Shown: positions 7,434 to 15,304 of the stretch, piece by piece
Numbering within the stretch: position 1 is the stretch's first letter
Layout: each line of letters starts with the position of its first letter
NCBI GenBank assembly: GCA_023264765.1
Contig: JAHFVC010000004.1
Location: forward strand, 6,775-54,783
Source of the DNA: Mycobacterium sp.
Lineage (GTDB): Bacteria > Actinomycetota > Actinomycetes > Mycobacteriales > Mycobacteriaceae
Length of the DNA: 48,009 nucleotides
Direction of reading: 5' to 3'
Position numbers and translations under genes: made by a program
The notes under the pieces: generated by a model
Told to the model about the DNA's origin: nothing
The model's database searches: none
The model's input: only the letters and a program-made list of their open reading frames with translations

Positions 7434-8927
7434 TCACTTGTTCTCGGGGAAGCCGAGGTTGATTCCCCCGTGGGAGGGATCGAGCCAGCGGCTGGTGATG
7501 GCCTTGGCGCGGGTGAAGAAGTTGACTCCTTCGGTGCCGTGGGCGTGGCTGTCGCCGAACAGGGAGGCCTTCCAGCCGCCGAAGCTGTAGTAGGCCATGG
7601 GGACCGGGATGGGGACGTTGATGCCGACCATGCCGACCTCGACCTCGTTCTGGAAGCGCCGGGCGGCGCCGCCGTCGTTGGTGAAGATGGCGGTGCCGTT
7701 GCCGTAGGGGTTGGAGTTGATCAGCTCCAAGGCCTGGTCGTAGGTCTGCACGCGCAGCACGGAGAGGACGGGGCCGAAGATTTCGTCGGTGTAGACGCTC
7801 ATCTCGGGGGTGACGTTGTCGAGCAGGGTGGGGCCGAGCCAGAACCCGTCGGCTCCGCCGTCGGCTTGGACGGTGCGGCCGTCGACGACGACTTTGGCGC
7901 CGTCGGTTTCGCCGGCGTCGATGTAGGAGGCGACTTTGTCGCGGTGGGCTTTGGTGACCAGGGGTCCCATGTCGGAGTCTTTGGTGCCGTCGCCGATCTT
8001 CAGTCCGATGGTGCGTTCGGCGATTTTGGCGACGAGGTCGTCGGCGATGGGGCCGACGGCGACGGCGGCGGAGATGGCCATGCAGCGTTCGCCTGCGGAG
8101 CCGAAGCCGGCGTTGACCATGGCGTCGGCGGCGAGGTCGAGGTCGGCGTCGGGGAGGATGACGGCGTGGTTCTTGGCGCCGCCGAGGGCCTGGACGCGCT
8201 TGCCCGCGGCGGTACCGGTGGCGTAGACGTACTGCGCGATCGGGGTGGAGCCCACGAAGGACACCGACTTGATCTTGGGGTTGGTGAGTAGTTCGTCGAC
8301 CGCGGTCTTGTCGCCCTGCAGCACGTTGAACACGCCGTCGGGCAGTCCGGCCTCGGCCCATAGCTGGGCCAGCCACAGCGAGGCCGAGGGGTCCTTCTCC
8401 GAGGGCTTGAGCACGACGGTGTTGCCGGTGGCGATGGCGATGGGGAAGAACCACATCGGGACCATGGCGGGGAAGTTGAACGGCGAGATGATGGCCACGG
8501 GGCCGAGTGCCTGGCGGATCGAGTAGACGTCGACCTTGGTGGAGGCGTTCTCGGTGAATCCGCCCTTGAGCAGATGCGGGATGCCGCAGGCGAATTCGAC
8601 GACCTCCTGGCCGCGGCTGACCTCGCCGAGGGCGTCGGAGACGACCTTGCCGTGCTCGGCGGTGATGATCTCGGCCAGCTCACCCTTGCGGGCGTTGAGC
8701 AGTTCACGGAAGTTGAACAGCACCTGCGTGCGCTTGGCCAGCGAGGCATCGCGCCACGCCGGGAACGCCGCCGCGGCGGCATCGATGACGGCCTGCGCAT
8801 CGGCGACGGACGCCAGCGCCACCTGGCCGGTGACCTGGCCGGTCGCCGGGTTCGTCACCGGGGCGGTCGCACCGGAGGTGCCTTCGAAAAACTTGCCGTC
8901 ACGCCAGTGCTGAACGGTGGCTTGCAT
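7434..8927 (-). CDS. mmsA: CoA-acylating methylmalonate-semialdehyde dehydrogenase
   Basis: 497 aa, typical for MmsA. Motifs: SPFNFPAMVPMWFFPIAIATGNTVVLKPSEKDP (about 148-180, cofactor), FVGSTPIAQYVY (about 224-235), GGAKNH (249-254, the MmsA variant lacking the general-base Glu of other aldehyde dehydrogenases) and C282 in FGSAGERCMAIS. It oxidises (methyl)malonate semialdehyde to propionyl- or acetyl-CoA with NAD+ and CoA, as in valine, myo-inositol and beta-alanine breakdown. It is the first gene of a two-gene operon with the aminotransferase and is divergent from the PucR gene. A short leader ORF precedes it. Confidence 0.93.
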   Translation of the reverse strand: MQATVQHWRDGKFFEGTSGATAPVTNPATGQVTGQVALASVADAQAVIDAAAAAFPAWRDASLAKRTQVLFNFRELLNARKGELAEIITAEHGKVVSDALGEVSRGQEVVEFACGIPHLLKGGFTENASTKVDVYSIRQALGPVAIISPFNFPAMVPMWFFPIAIATGNTVVLKPSEKDPSASLWLAQLWAEAGLPDGVFNVLQGDKTAVDELLTNPKIKSVSFVGSTPIAQYVYATGTAAGKRVQALGGAKNHAVILPDADLDLAADAMVNAGFGSAGERCMAISAAVAVGPIADDLVAKIAERTIGLKIGDGTKDSDMGPLVTKAHRDKVASYIDAGETDGAKVVVDGRTVQADGGADGFWLGPTLLDNVTPEMSVYTDEIFGPVLSVLRVQTYDQALELINSNPYGNGTAIFTNDGGAARRFQNEVEVGMVGINVPIPVPMAYYSFGGWKASLFGDSHAHGTEGVNFFTRAKAITSRWLDPSHGGINLGFPENK

Positions 8928-8937
8928 CGCGATGTGC

Positions 8938-8979
8938 TCACTTTCGTTTGGTGGGTGCCTTCAGTTTGGGGCCGGGCAT
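8938..8979 (-). other. Possible 13-codon leader ORF before mmsA
   Basis: On the minus strand, AAGGG is followed after 9-10 nt by an ORF encoding MPGPKLKAPTKRK and a TGA that lies 10 nt before the mmsA ATG, which has only a weak SD of its own. It could be a leader peptide coupling translation to mmsA, or chance. The peptide is very basic. Confidence 0.3.
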
Positions 8980-9024
8980 GCCGCGTTGCCCTTGACGGAA
9001 CGTAAGTGAAATCAGCTTCATCGA

Positions 9025-9030
9025 TACACT
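9025..9030 (+). promoter_or_regulatory. -10 box of the PucR-type regulator gene
   Basis: TACACT lies 6 nt before ATG 9037, with no SD, so a leaderless mRNA is predicted. TTGACG at 8992-8997 is too far upstream to be its -35. The 109-bp divergent region 8928-9036 must also hold the mmsA promoter, which I could not place. Confidence 0.45.
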
Positions 9031-9036
9031 CTGTAA

Positions 9037-10650
9037 ATGATCATCACGGTGGCCGATGTCGTGGGGCTGCCCGTGCTGCGACGCGGCGAACCCGAGGTGC
9101 TCAGCGCGCGACGGTTCGACGAGCCGATCCGCTGGGTGCACGTCAGCGATATGGCCGACCTGTCCAGCCTGGTCCAGGGCGGCGAACTGGTGTTGACCAC
9201 CGGAGCGGCACTGCGGGCGGACCCACGCCGCTACCTGCAGGGCATGGCCGCCGCGGGAGTGCTCGGGGTGGTCGTCGAACTGGGCGGGGCCAGTCTGCCG
9301 GCGGGAGTGGGCGCCATCGCCGAGGAGTTCGATCTGGCGCTGGTGGCGCTGCACCGCCAGGTGCGCTTCGTCGAGGTGACCGAGGCGGTCCACCGGATGA
9401 TCGTCACCGACCAGTTCGACCGGGTGGACTTCGACCGCCGGGTGCACGAGACGTTCACCGACCTCAGCATGAAACGAGCCTCGGTGAGCGGCATCGTCGA
9501 CGCCGCCGCGGCCATCCTCGACGAGCCGGTGGTGCTGGAAGATCTGGCGCACCGGGTGCTGGCCGTGTCGGCGCGAGGCCACGCCGCCGAGCTGCTCCAC
9601 GATTGGGAACGCCGATCCCGCCGAAACTCCGAACAGTGGGCCGTCACCGCGGTGGGACCCCGCACCGAGGAATGGGGCCGGCTCATCGTGCCCCGTCGCC
9701 CCGCTGACACGGCGCGAACCCAGATGGTGCTCGAACGCGCGGGTGTCGCGCTGGCACTGCACCGGATGATCGAACGGGACCGGTCGGGGCTGGCGCACCA
9801 GGCCCAGACCGGATTGATCGACGACGTGCTGCGCAGCCGTATCACCGACGAGCGGGAAGCCGCCGTGCGCGCGCACGCACTGGGACTGCGGTCGGCGGCC
9901 CGGTACGTGCCCGCCACCGTCCGGGTGGAGCGCGCGCCTGCCACCGATCCCGTTGCCGGGCAACGACGCAACGTCTCGTTGCTGGATACCGTCACGCACG
10001 CGGTCAACGCGTCCGGGCACACCGGTTTGTTCTCGGTCCGGCGCGACGGTGAGATCGGATTGGTGCTCGCGCTCGGTGTCACCCGTTCGACGGACGCGGC
10101 GTTGACGGCACTGGGAAACGACCTACGCCGCGAAATACGCCGGGTAGAAGGCATTTCCGAATCGGCACTGGCGGTCGGCGAACCGGTCGAGCGGGTGATC
10201 GATGCGATCGGCGGCCTGGCCGAGGCATCGCACATCGCCGAGGTGGCGCTGTCGATGGGGGAGAAGCCGCGCCCGTACTACCGGGCGTCCGACGTACGGC
10301 TGCGCGGCCTGATCTCGTTGCTGCGCAGCGATCATCGGGTGCAGGCCTTCGCCGAAACCGAACTGGGAGCGCTGCTGTCCGGCGACCCGTCCAACGTCGA
10401 GGTCCTGCGGGAGTACCTGCGGTCGGCCGGCAACAAGGCGGCGGTGGCGCAGCGGCTGCACATCAGCCGCCCTGCCCTCTACAAGCGACTCGCCGCCATC
10501 GGTGCCGCCCTGGGCGTAGAACTCGACGACGGCGAATCGCGAACGTCCCTGCATGTCGCGCTGATGGTCCTGGACGCGCAGAAGCTCAGTCGCGCGGTCG
10601 GTTCCACTTCGGAACCGATGCGCGCGGAGATCATCGATCCGTATACGTGA
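9037..10650 (+). CDS. PucR family transcriptional regulator
   Basis: 537 aa with the three-part PucR layout. The N-terminal PucR domain (about 1-120) includes TVADVVGLPVLRRGEPEVLS and GGELVLTTGAAL. The middle is a GGDEF-like/CdaR region (about 290-420). The C-terminal HTH_30 domain has YLRSAGNKAAVAQRLHISRPALYKRLAAIGAALG (about 462-495). Family members respond to purine, amino acid or amine metabolites and usually activate an adjacent catabolic operon. Being divergent from mmsA-aminotransferase, it is the likely regulator of that operon; the effector is unknown. Confidence 0.9.
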   Translation: MIITVADVVGLPVLRRGEPEVLSARRFDEPIRWVHVSDMADLSSLVQGGELVLTTGAALRADPRRYLQGMAAAGVLGVVVELGGASLPAGVGAIAEEFDLALVALHRQVRFVEVTEAVHRMIVTDQFDRVDFDRRVHETFTDLSMKRASVSGIVDAAAAILDEPVVLEDLAHRVLAVSARGHAAELLHDWERRSRRNSEQWAVTAVGPRTEEWGRLIVPRRPADTARTQMVLERAGVALALHRMIERDRSGLAHQAQTGLIDDVLRSRITDEREAAVRAHALGLRSAARYVPATVRVERAPATDPVAGQRRNVSLLDTVTHAVNASGHTGLFSVRRDGEIGLVLALGVTRSTDAALTALGNDLRREIRRVEGISESALAVGEPVERVIDAIGGLAEASHIAEVALSMGEKPRPYYRASDVRLRGLISLLRSDHRVQAFAETELGALLSGDPSNVEVLREYLRSAGNKAAVAQRLHISRPALYKRLAAIGAALGVELDDGESRTSLHVALMVLDAQKLSRAVGSTSEPMRAEIIDPYT

Positions 10651-10665
10651 CCTCGGTCAGCCCGA

Positions 10666-10671
10666 TACGTT
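10666..10671 (+). promoter_or_regulatory. -10 box of the MpaB cassette
   Basis: TACGTT ends 6 nt before GTG 10678, the first ORF of the cassette; leaderless-type start. Confidence 0.4.
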
Positions 10672-10677
10672 CGACGC

Positions 10678-10878
10678 GTGAATGTGCTCAACCGGATCAT
10701 GGAATTCCGGATGACCGTCGCCGAATGGATCGGGCTGGCCTTGTTGCTCGCCGCCCCATACGTGGTGATCGGGGTGCTGTGGTCGATCTGGCATCTCGAC
10801 CAGCTGAGCGCGCTGACCTTCGTCAGGTCGACGGTGACGTGGCCGATTCTGTTGCTCGGCAACGGCTGTGCCCCATGA
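10678..10878 (+). CDS. Mini membrane protein A, upstream of the MpaB-type oxygenase
   Basis: 66 aa from GTG 10678. One clear membrane helix, VAEWIGLALLLAAPYVVIGVLWSIWHL (about 14-40), is followed by a short second hydrophobic segment STVTWPILLLGNGCAP with a Cys three residues from the end. It overlaps the MpaB gene as ATGA, so translation is coupled. A similar protein (LPYVIIGLAF...TVWWPLLLV...C near the end) lies directly after the MpaB gene, which argues that both are real. I do not recognise a named family. Confidence 0.6.
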   Translation: MNVLNRIMEFRMTVAEWIGLALLLAAPYVVIGVLWSIWHLDQLSALTFVRSTVTWPILLLGNGCAP

Positions 10879-11732
10879 CCCACCGCATCGTGATCACCCG
10901 GCGCACCGCGCGCTGGGACCGGACCGGCGAAGTGTCCGTCGGCGATGCGATGGACCTCTGGGGTTTCGCGGCCGGGGCGGCCAACGTCATCATGCAGCTG
11001 TCCTGGCCGGAGGTGGGCCACGGCGTGCTGGAGAGCACCGTCGATTCGGGCAATCTGCTCAAGCATCCGTGGAAGCGGGCGCGCACCACGGCGAGCTATC
11101 TGGCGGTGGCGGTGTTCGGCAGCGCCGGAGACCGGGAGGCATTCCGGGCGGCCGTCGACGGCGCCCACCGCCAGGTCCGATCCGGGCCCGCGAGTCCGGT
11201 CCGGTATCACGCGTTCGACCGCGACCTTCAGATGTGGGTCGCCGCATGCCTGTTCGTCGGGCTCGAGGATGTCTATCAACTGCTGCGCGGCGAGATGACC
11301 GCGGTCCAGGCTGAACAGTTCTACCGCTCGGCGTGGACGCTGGGCACCACCCTGCAGGTCACCGACGATCAGTGGCCGCCTACTCGGGCCGCTTTCGACG
11401 AGTACTGGGCTCAGGGCTGCGAACGCGTCGTCATCGACCCGCCGGTGCGCGACTACCTACTCGACATGGTGAACCTGCGGATGATCAATCCGGTTCTGCG
11501 CCTGCCGTTCCGGTCACTGCTCAAGTTCCTGACGGCGGGTTTCCTGGCGCCGGTGTTCCGGGACCCACTCGGTTTGCGCTGGGGGCGGGGTAGGCAGGCG
11601 CTGTTCGAGTGGCTCTTCCTGGTGGTGGCGTTCGTGAACCGGTTCATCCCGCCGTTCCTGCGCCAAGGCGGCAGCTATCTGCTGCTGTTGGATGTGCGCC
11701 GGCGAATCCGTGCGCACCGGCCGTTGATCTGA
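10875..11732 (+). CDS. Oxygenase MpaB family protein (DUF2236)
   Basis: 285 aa from ATG 10875. The pattern fits the MpaB/DUF2236 family: VGDAMDLWGFAAGAANVIMQLSWPEVGHGVLES near the start, KRARTTASYLAVAVFGS, then VRYHAFDRDLQMWVAACLFVGLEDVYQ, where the family has its RYHAxDxxLQxWV block with a conserved His, followed by RAAFDEYW. MpaB proteins are integral-membrane heme oxygenases in the fungal mycophenolic acid pathway and are numerous but mostly unassigned in mycobacteria. C-terminal hydrophobic segments (WLFLVVAFVNRFIPPFL) suggest membrane association. It sits between two mini membrane proteins and before a dienelactone hydrolase. Confidence 0.82.
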   Translation: MTHRIVITRRTARWDRTGEVSVGDAMDLWGFAAGAANVIMQLSWPEVGHGVLESTVDSGNLLKHPWKRARTTASYLAVAVFGSAGDREAFRAAVDGAHRQVRSGPASPVRYHAFDRDLQMWVAACLFVGLEDVYQLLRGEMTAVQAEQFYRSAWTLGTTLQVTDDQWPPTRAAFDEYWAQGCERVVIDPPVRDYLLDMVNLRMINPVLRLPFRSLLKFLTAGFLAPVFRDPLGLRWGRGRQALFEWLFLVVAFVNRFIPPFLRQGGSYLLLLDVRRRIRAHRPLI

Positions 11733-11750
11733 GGAGCCCTGAGCAAGACG

Positions 11751-12011
11751 ATGCAGCGCGTACGTGAACTGCTGGCCCGTCCCGTGAGCGTCGGGGCGAT
11801 GCTCGAGGCGCTGTTGTGGTTGGCGTTGCCCTACGTGATCATCGGGCTGGCCTTCACCGTGCTCCATCCCGACCATGTGCAGCAGCGGGAAGCGCAACTG
11901 CAGAGGTGGTTTCCGGCCGGTGCGGATGTGGTCGCCTTCGGCGAGACGACGGTATGGTGGCCGCTGTTGCTCGTGTCTGGTACGGGAGAGGACCACTGCG
12001 GTGCCCAATGA
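11751..12011 (+). CDS. Mini membrane protein B, downstream of the MpaB-type oxygenase
   Basis: 86 aa. Helix AMLEALLWLALPYVIIGLAFTVLHPDHV (about 18-44), a charged linker, then ETTVWWPLLLVSGTGEDHCGAQ with a Cys four residues from the end. It shares a layout with mini protein A: (A/L)PYV(V/I)IG, then TV(T/W)WP(I/L)LL, then a C-terminal Cys. It begins 18 bp after the MpaB stop, and its last 11 bp overlap the dienelactone hydrolase gene. Probably a duplicated small partner or assembly protein for MpaB; function unknown. Confidence 0.6.
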   Translation: MQRVRELLARPVSVGAMLEALLWLALPYVIIGLAFTVLHPDHVQQREAQLQRWFPAGADVVAFGETTVWWPLLLVSGTGEDHCGAQ

Positions 12012-12810
12012 TGATCTCGCCGATTTCGAGCTTGCGGAATTCACGCACGACGGCACCACGCGGTCGATCTTCCGGAAGGGCAGCGGCCCCGCCGTCATCG
12101 TGATCGCGGAGATTCCCGGCATCACGCCGAAAGTGCTCGACTTCGCCAGGCAGGTCGCCGATATCGGCTGCACCGCGGTGCTGCCCCACCTGTTCGGCGA
12201 ACCCGGCCGCGACCCGTACAGCAGCACCCGGGCCACCGTCGAAACCTTCGCCTCGTCGATCATCCCCACCTGCATCAGCAAGGAGTTCGTGACGCTGGCC
12301 ACCGGGCGTACCTCGCCGGTCATCGGGTGGCTGCGGGCGCTGGCCCGCTCCGAGCACGCGCGGTGTGGTGGGCCGGGCGTCGGCGCGATCGGCATGTGCT
12401 TCACGGGTGGCTACGCGCTCGCCATGGCGGCCGACGATGTGTTGCTCGCGCCGGTGCTGTCCCAGCCGTCGATGCCCATGCCACTCACCGCCCGGCAGAA
12501 ACGCTCCATCGACATCTCACCGGAGGATCTCGCCACGGTGAAGCAGCGCTGTGCGGCCGGACTGACCGTGCTGGGTCTGCGGTTCAAATCGGACCGGCTG
12601 GTGCCGGTGGAACGGTTCGACTTCCTGCGTGAGCAACTCGGCGACGCGTTCGTGGCGGTGGAACTCGACGACGCCGACGCCAACCCCGATGCGCTGCTCG
12701 CGCCGCACTCGGTGGTCACCGAGCATCTCATCGACGAACCCGGCCAGCCCACCAGGGCGGCGCTGGATCAGGTGCTCGATCTGTTCCGCGGGCGACTTCT
12801 GGCGGTGTAG
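12001..12810 (+). CDS. Dienelactone hydrolase family protein
   Basis: 269 aa from GTG 12001, preceded by GGGAGAGG. It has the alpha/beta-hydrolase fold of dienelactone hydrolases: VIVIAEIPGITPKVLDFAR (E37 by the nucleophile elbow), IGMCFTGGYALAMA with nucleophile C133, and LLAPHSVVTEHLID near the C-terminus with the candidate catalytic His. Dienelactone hydrolases open 4-carboxymethylenebutenolide in chlorocatechol degradation, but many family members are general esterases. It overlaps mini membrane protein B and closes the MpaB operon. Confidence 0.85.
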   Translation: MPNDDLADFELAEFTHDGTTRSIFRKGSGPAVIVIAEIPGITPKVLDFARQVADIGCTAVLPHLFGEPGRDPYSSTRATVETFASSIIPTCISKEFVTLATGRTSPVIGWLRALARSEHARCGGPGVGAIGMCFTGGYALAMAADDVLLAPVLSQPSMPMPLTARQKRSIDISPEDLATVKQRCAAGLTVLGLRFKSDRLVPVERFDFLREQLGDAFVAVELDDADANPDALLAPHSVVTEHLIDEPGQPTRAALDQVLDLFRGRLLAV

Positions 12811-12815
12811 TCCAG

Positions 12816-12832
12816 CCACGCGGAATGCGTGG
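12816..12832. terminator. Candidate hairpin after the dienelactone hydrolase gene
   Basis: CCACGC-GGAAT-GCGTGG, a perfect 6-bp stem starting 6 bp after the TAG. There is no T-run, so terminator function is uncertain. Confidence 0.3.
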
Positions 12833-12931
12833 GGTGGTGCCCGCTGTTGGCAGAGGTATGGATCAACGCGGCGGAGTGTCCTCACTCACAAACGCCTTGT
12901 CAGCCGCGTTGCTTAGGAGGACTATCTAGCC

Positions 12932-13075
12932 ATGCTAACGATAAAGCGATACGTGGAAGCGGGCCTGCTGTCCGTCGTCGCGTTGGCGGCGATCGCGACC
13001 CCGACCGTGATGCTGCTCCAGGACGGTCCGCACCTGCCGGTCCAGATCGTCTTCAACGAACCCGCCGACCGCTAG
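12932..13075 (+). CDS. Small 47-aa membrane or secreted protein
   Basis: Too short for the ORF track. Reads MLTIKRYVEAGLLSVVALAA...IVFNEPADR. AGGAGG at 12915-12920 sits 11 nt before the ATG, one of the strongest SDs in the window. A basic N-terminus (KR) is followed by a hydrophobic stretch AGLLSVVALAAIATPTVMLL (about 10-29) and a short polar tail, so it is either a single-span protein or a signal peptide plus a short peptide. It is monocistronic, and its TAG overlaps the stop of the convergent GGDEF gene. No family recognised. Confidence 0.5.
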   Translation: MLTIKRYVEAGLLSVVALAAIATPTVMLLQDGPHLPVQIVFNEPADR

Positions 13076-14205
13076 GCCGTCCGGCCGATGTCCCGGCGGT
13101 CCTCGTCCGGATCGTCGCGCACCGTGGCCAGCTTCGGCGACTCGAGCAGGCAAGTCTGATTACCGCCCGCCTTACGGGCCTCGTACATCGCGTTGGTCGC
13201 GATGGTCACCAGTTCGTCGAGTACGTCGTGCGAGGTCTGCCGGGCCAGGGGCTGCAACGGCGTACTGACGACACCCAGGCTGGCGGTCAGCTGGAAGGGC
13301 GCGGATTTGATGGTGCTCAGGATGCGGTCGGCCAGTGGCGAGGGATCGGAGTGGGTGAAGACGTCGGCGACCAGGTACTCGGAATCCCCGAGATGCCCGA
13401 TGACCGCGTCGCCGCGCACCGTCTCGCGCAGCCGCTGACCGATGGCGACCCTCGCTCGATTGCCGCCGGCCTTGCCGGACATGGCGGTCAACAGCGAGAA
13501 GCTGTCCAGATTCGCCACGATGAGAACGAAATACCGGTCGTCGCGCCGGCTGCGCGAGCCGATCAGGGTGGCGACCTGGTCGTAGAAGGTCTGCCGGTTC
13601 AACAGTCCGGTCAGCGGCTCGATACCGCCCGTGTTCATCTCGGAACCGGCGATCTTGAGTGCCAGCTCGCACGCGAATGCGACGGTCACGTTGATGCCCA
13701 TCACCAAGGCCACCGACGAGACCGCCATGACCGGATCCTCGATCAACCGCCACGCCAGCGTGGCGAGCGTCGCACCCTGGATGAACCAGATGACGAGCAG
13801 GAGTCGCCGGGAGTGGAAGAACACCGTGTACGCCGTCGTCACCACGAATGCGGTCGAACCCACCAGCGCGAGCACCGGATTGGGCAACAACAGACAGGCG
13901 GCGGCGATGAGCAACGTCCCGAGCGTGACGCAGAACATCGACTGACGCCAGGACGGCCATTCAGAGCGGAGCCAGACGGCAGCCATGCTGCCGCTGCAGA
14001 CGATGACGACCGCCACCGCGAACGGGCCGTAGGCGACGGAATGTTTCGGCGTGGCGATCGTGGCGGGCATGGCGATGACGCCGAGGCCGACGATGCTCCA
14101 CGCCACCACCCGGCACGTCAGGGTCTGCAGGTCGCGTGCCGCCAGGAACGCGGTGAGCCATTGGTAGTGATCGCCGCGGTGTCGCCAGCGCCCCGGGGTA
14201 CGCAT
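13072..14205 (-). CDS. Membrane GGDEF-domain protein with degenerate signature
   Basis: 377 aa from ATG 14205; the track uses TTG 14295, which would give 407 aa, and GTG 14235 is another option. The N-terminal half has about six hydrophobic helices (for example LTCRVVAWSIVGLGVIAMPATIA, VALVMGINVTVAFACELAL). The C-terminal half is a GGDEF domain: EPLTGLLNRQTFYDQV, then NLDSFSLL, then HLGDSEYLVAD in place of RxGGDEF, then LTASLGVVSTP. The altered signature predicts loss of diguanylate cyclase activity and perhaps a GTP- or c-di-GMP-sensing role. It is 112 bp from the divergent SDR start (22 bp if TTG 14295 is used). Confidence 0.82.
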   Translation of the reverse strand: MRTPGRWRHRGDHYQWLTAFLAARDLQTLTCRVVAWSIVGLGVIAMPATIATPKHSVAYGPFAVAVVIVCSGSMAAVWLRSEWPSWRQSMFCVTLGTLLIAAACLLLPNPVLALVGSTAFVVTTAYTVFFHSRRLLLVIWFIQGATLATLAWRLIEDPVMAVSSVALVMGINVTVAFACELALKIAGSEMNTGGIEPLTGLLNRQTFYDQVATLIGSRSRRDDRYFVLIVANLDSFSLLTAMSGKAGGNRARVAIGQRLRETVRGDAVIGHLGDSEYLVADVFTHSDPSPLADRILSTIKSAPFQLTASLGVVSTPLQPLARQTSHDVLDELVTIATNAMYEARKAGGNQTCLLESPKLATVRDDPDEDRRDIGRTA

Positions 14206-14305
14206 CAGGCGCGTGATCGCGTCGTACCGCAACACCGTGGCATCAGCGAACGGTACCAGCACGAACCGTGAGCGGTACCGTCGTTGCGGTCCCAAAATGC
14301 GCAGC

Positions 14306-14311
14306 TAGCCT
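14306..14311 (+). promoter_or_regulatory. -10 box of the SDR gene
   Basis: TAGCCT ends 6 nt before ATG 14318; leaderless-type start, no SD. Confidence 0.4.
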
Positions 14312-14317
14312 CGCACT

Positions 14318-15238
14318 ATGACATCGCAGTGGACACCAGGACGACTCGGAGATCTGACCGGTAAGAGCATCATCGTGACGGGTGCGACCAATGGGGTTGG
14401 ATTGGCGACCGCGACCACATTGGCGCGGGCGGGCGCGCGCGTGATCCTGGCGGTACGCAACACCGAACTGGGCGCACAGCGTGCGGCGGAGATGACGGGT
14501 GAGACCGCCGTCGCCGAACTCGATCTTGCCAACCTGTCCTCGGTGCGCGCCTTCCCGGGGCGGCTGGACGAACTCGGCGTGGGCGAGATCGACATCCTGA
14601 TCAACAACGCCGGCACGCTCACCCGGGAGCGCACCGACACCGCCGACGGTTTCGAGGCGACCATCGCGACCAACCTGCTCGGACCGTTCGCACTGACCAA
14701 CCTGCTGTTGGACAGGGTGCGCGAGCAGATCATCAACGTGGGCTCCGAAGCGCACAAGTCGGCCATCCTGCACCTCGACGACCTGCATCTGCGCACCCAC
14801 AAGTGGACGGTGATGGGTTCCTACGCGGCCTCGAAGCTCACCGTGATGCTGTGGGGGCTGGAACTGGATCGGCGGCTGCGCGCAGCCGGGTCGCCCGTCG
14901 TCACGCAGCTGACCCATCCCGGGTGGGTCGATTCGAACCTGCCGCAGTTGCCCGGTGGACCGCTGATGGGGGTTGTGCAGCGCGGGGTCAAACTGGTCGC
15001 CGGTGCGCTGGCCAACGACAAGGACGCCGGCGCCGCCACCACCTTGTACTGCATCACCGAGCCGATCCCACCGGGCAGCTATGTCGGCGTGGACGGCCGC
15101 CTCGGCTTGCGCGGCGCCCCGGTACTGATCGGCCGATCCGCGCTGGCCTGTGATTACGCGGTGGCGGCGCGGATCGTCCAGTTCGCCGAACAGGAAACGG
15201 GGACAGAGCTTTTGGCGGTGCGTACCGGCGCGTCCTGA
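14318..15238 (+). CDS. SDR family NAD(P)-dependent oxidoreductase (retinol dehydrogenase-like)
   Basis: 306 aa. Rossmann motif TGATNGVG (about 21-28), NNAG (about 96-99), catalytic S143 (INVGSEAHKS) and Y169-A-A-S-K173. The length and C-terminal extension match the light-dependent protochlorophyllide reductase/retinol dehydrogenase-like branch of SDRs. LAVRNTELG after beta-strand 2 contains an Arg consistent with NADP(H) preference. Substrate unknown. Not obviously in an operon. Confidence 0.88.
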   Translation: MTSQWTPGRLGDLTGKSIIVTGATNGVGLATATTLARAGARVILAVRNTELGAQRAAEMTGETAVAELDLANLSSVRAFPGRLDELGVGEIDILINNAGTLTRERTDTADGFEATIATNLLGPFALTNLLLDRVREQIINVGSEAHKSAILHLDDLHLRTHKWTVMGSYAASKLTVMLWGLELDRRLRAAGSPVVTQLTHPGWVDSNLPQLPGGPLMGVVQRGVKLVAGALANDKDAGAATTLYCITEPIPPGSYVGVDGRLGLRGAPVLIGRSALACDYAVAARIVQFAEQETGTELLAVRTGAS

Positions 15239-15304
15239 TGTTTGCCGGCCCAGAGTTTGCCTGCGCATAACGGGGCAGTCATATCCGGGTGTCATGGTGG
15301 GGTG

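Noticed and set aside
6000-8291. 763-aa plus-strand ORF opposite the aminotransferase and mmsA
   Set aside because: Both antisense genes have clear family motifs; the long open frame is a high-GC codon-bias shadow rich in Gly/Val/Asp/Arg with no recognisable domain.
7408-8454. 348-aa Arg/His-rich ORF on the minus strand
   Set aside because: Out-of-frame reading of mmsA; composition is artefactual.
8992-8997. TTGACG as the -35 of the PucR gene
   Set aside because: The spacer to TACACT is 27 bp, too long for a sigma-70-type promoter.
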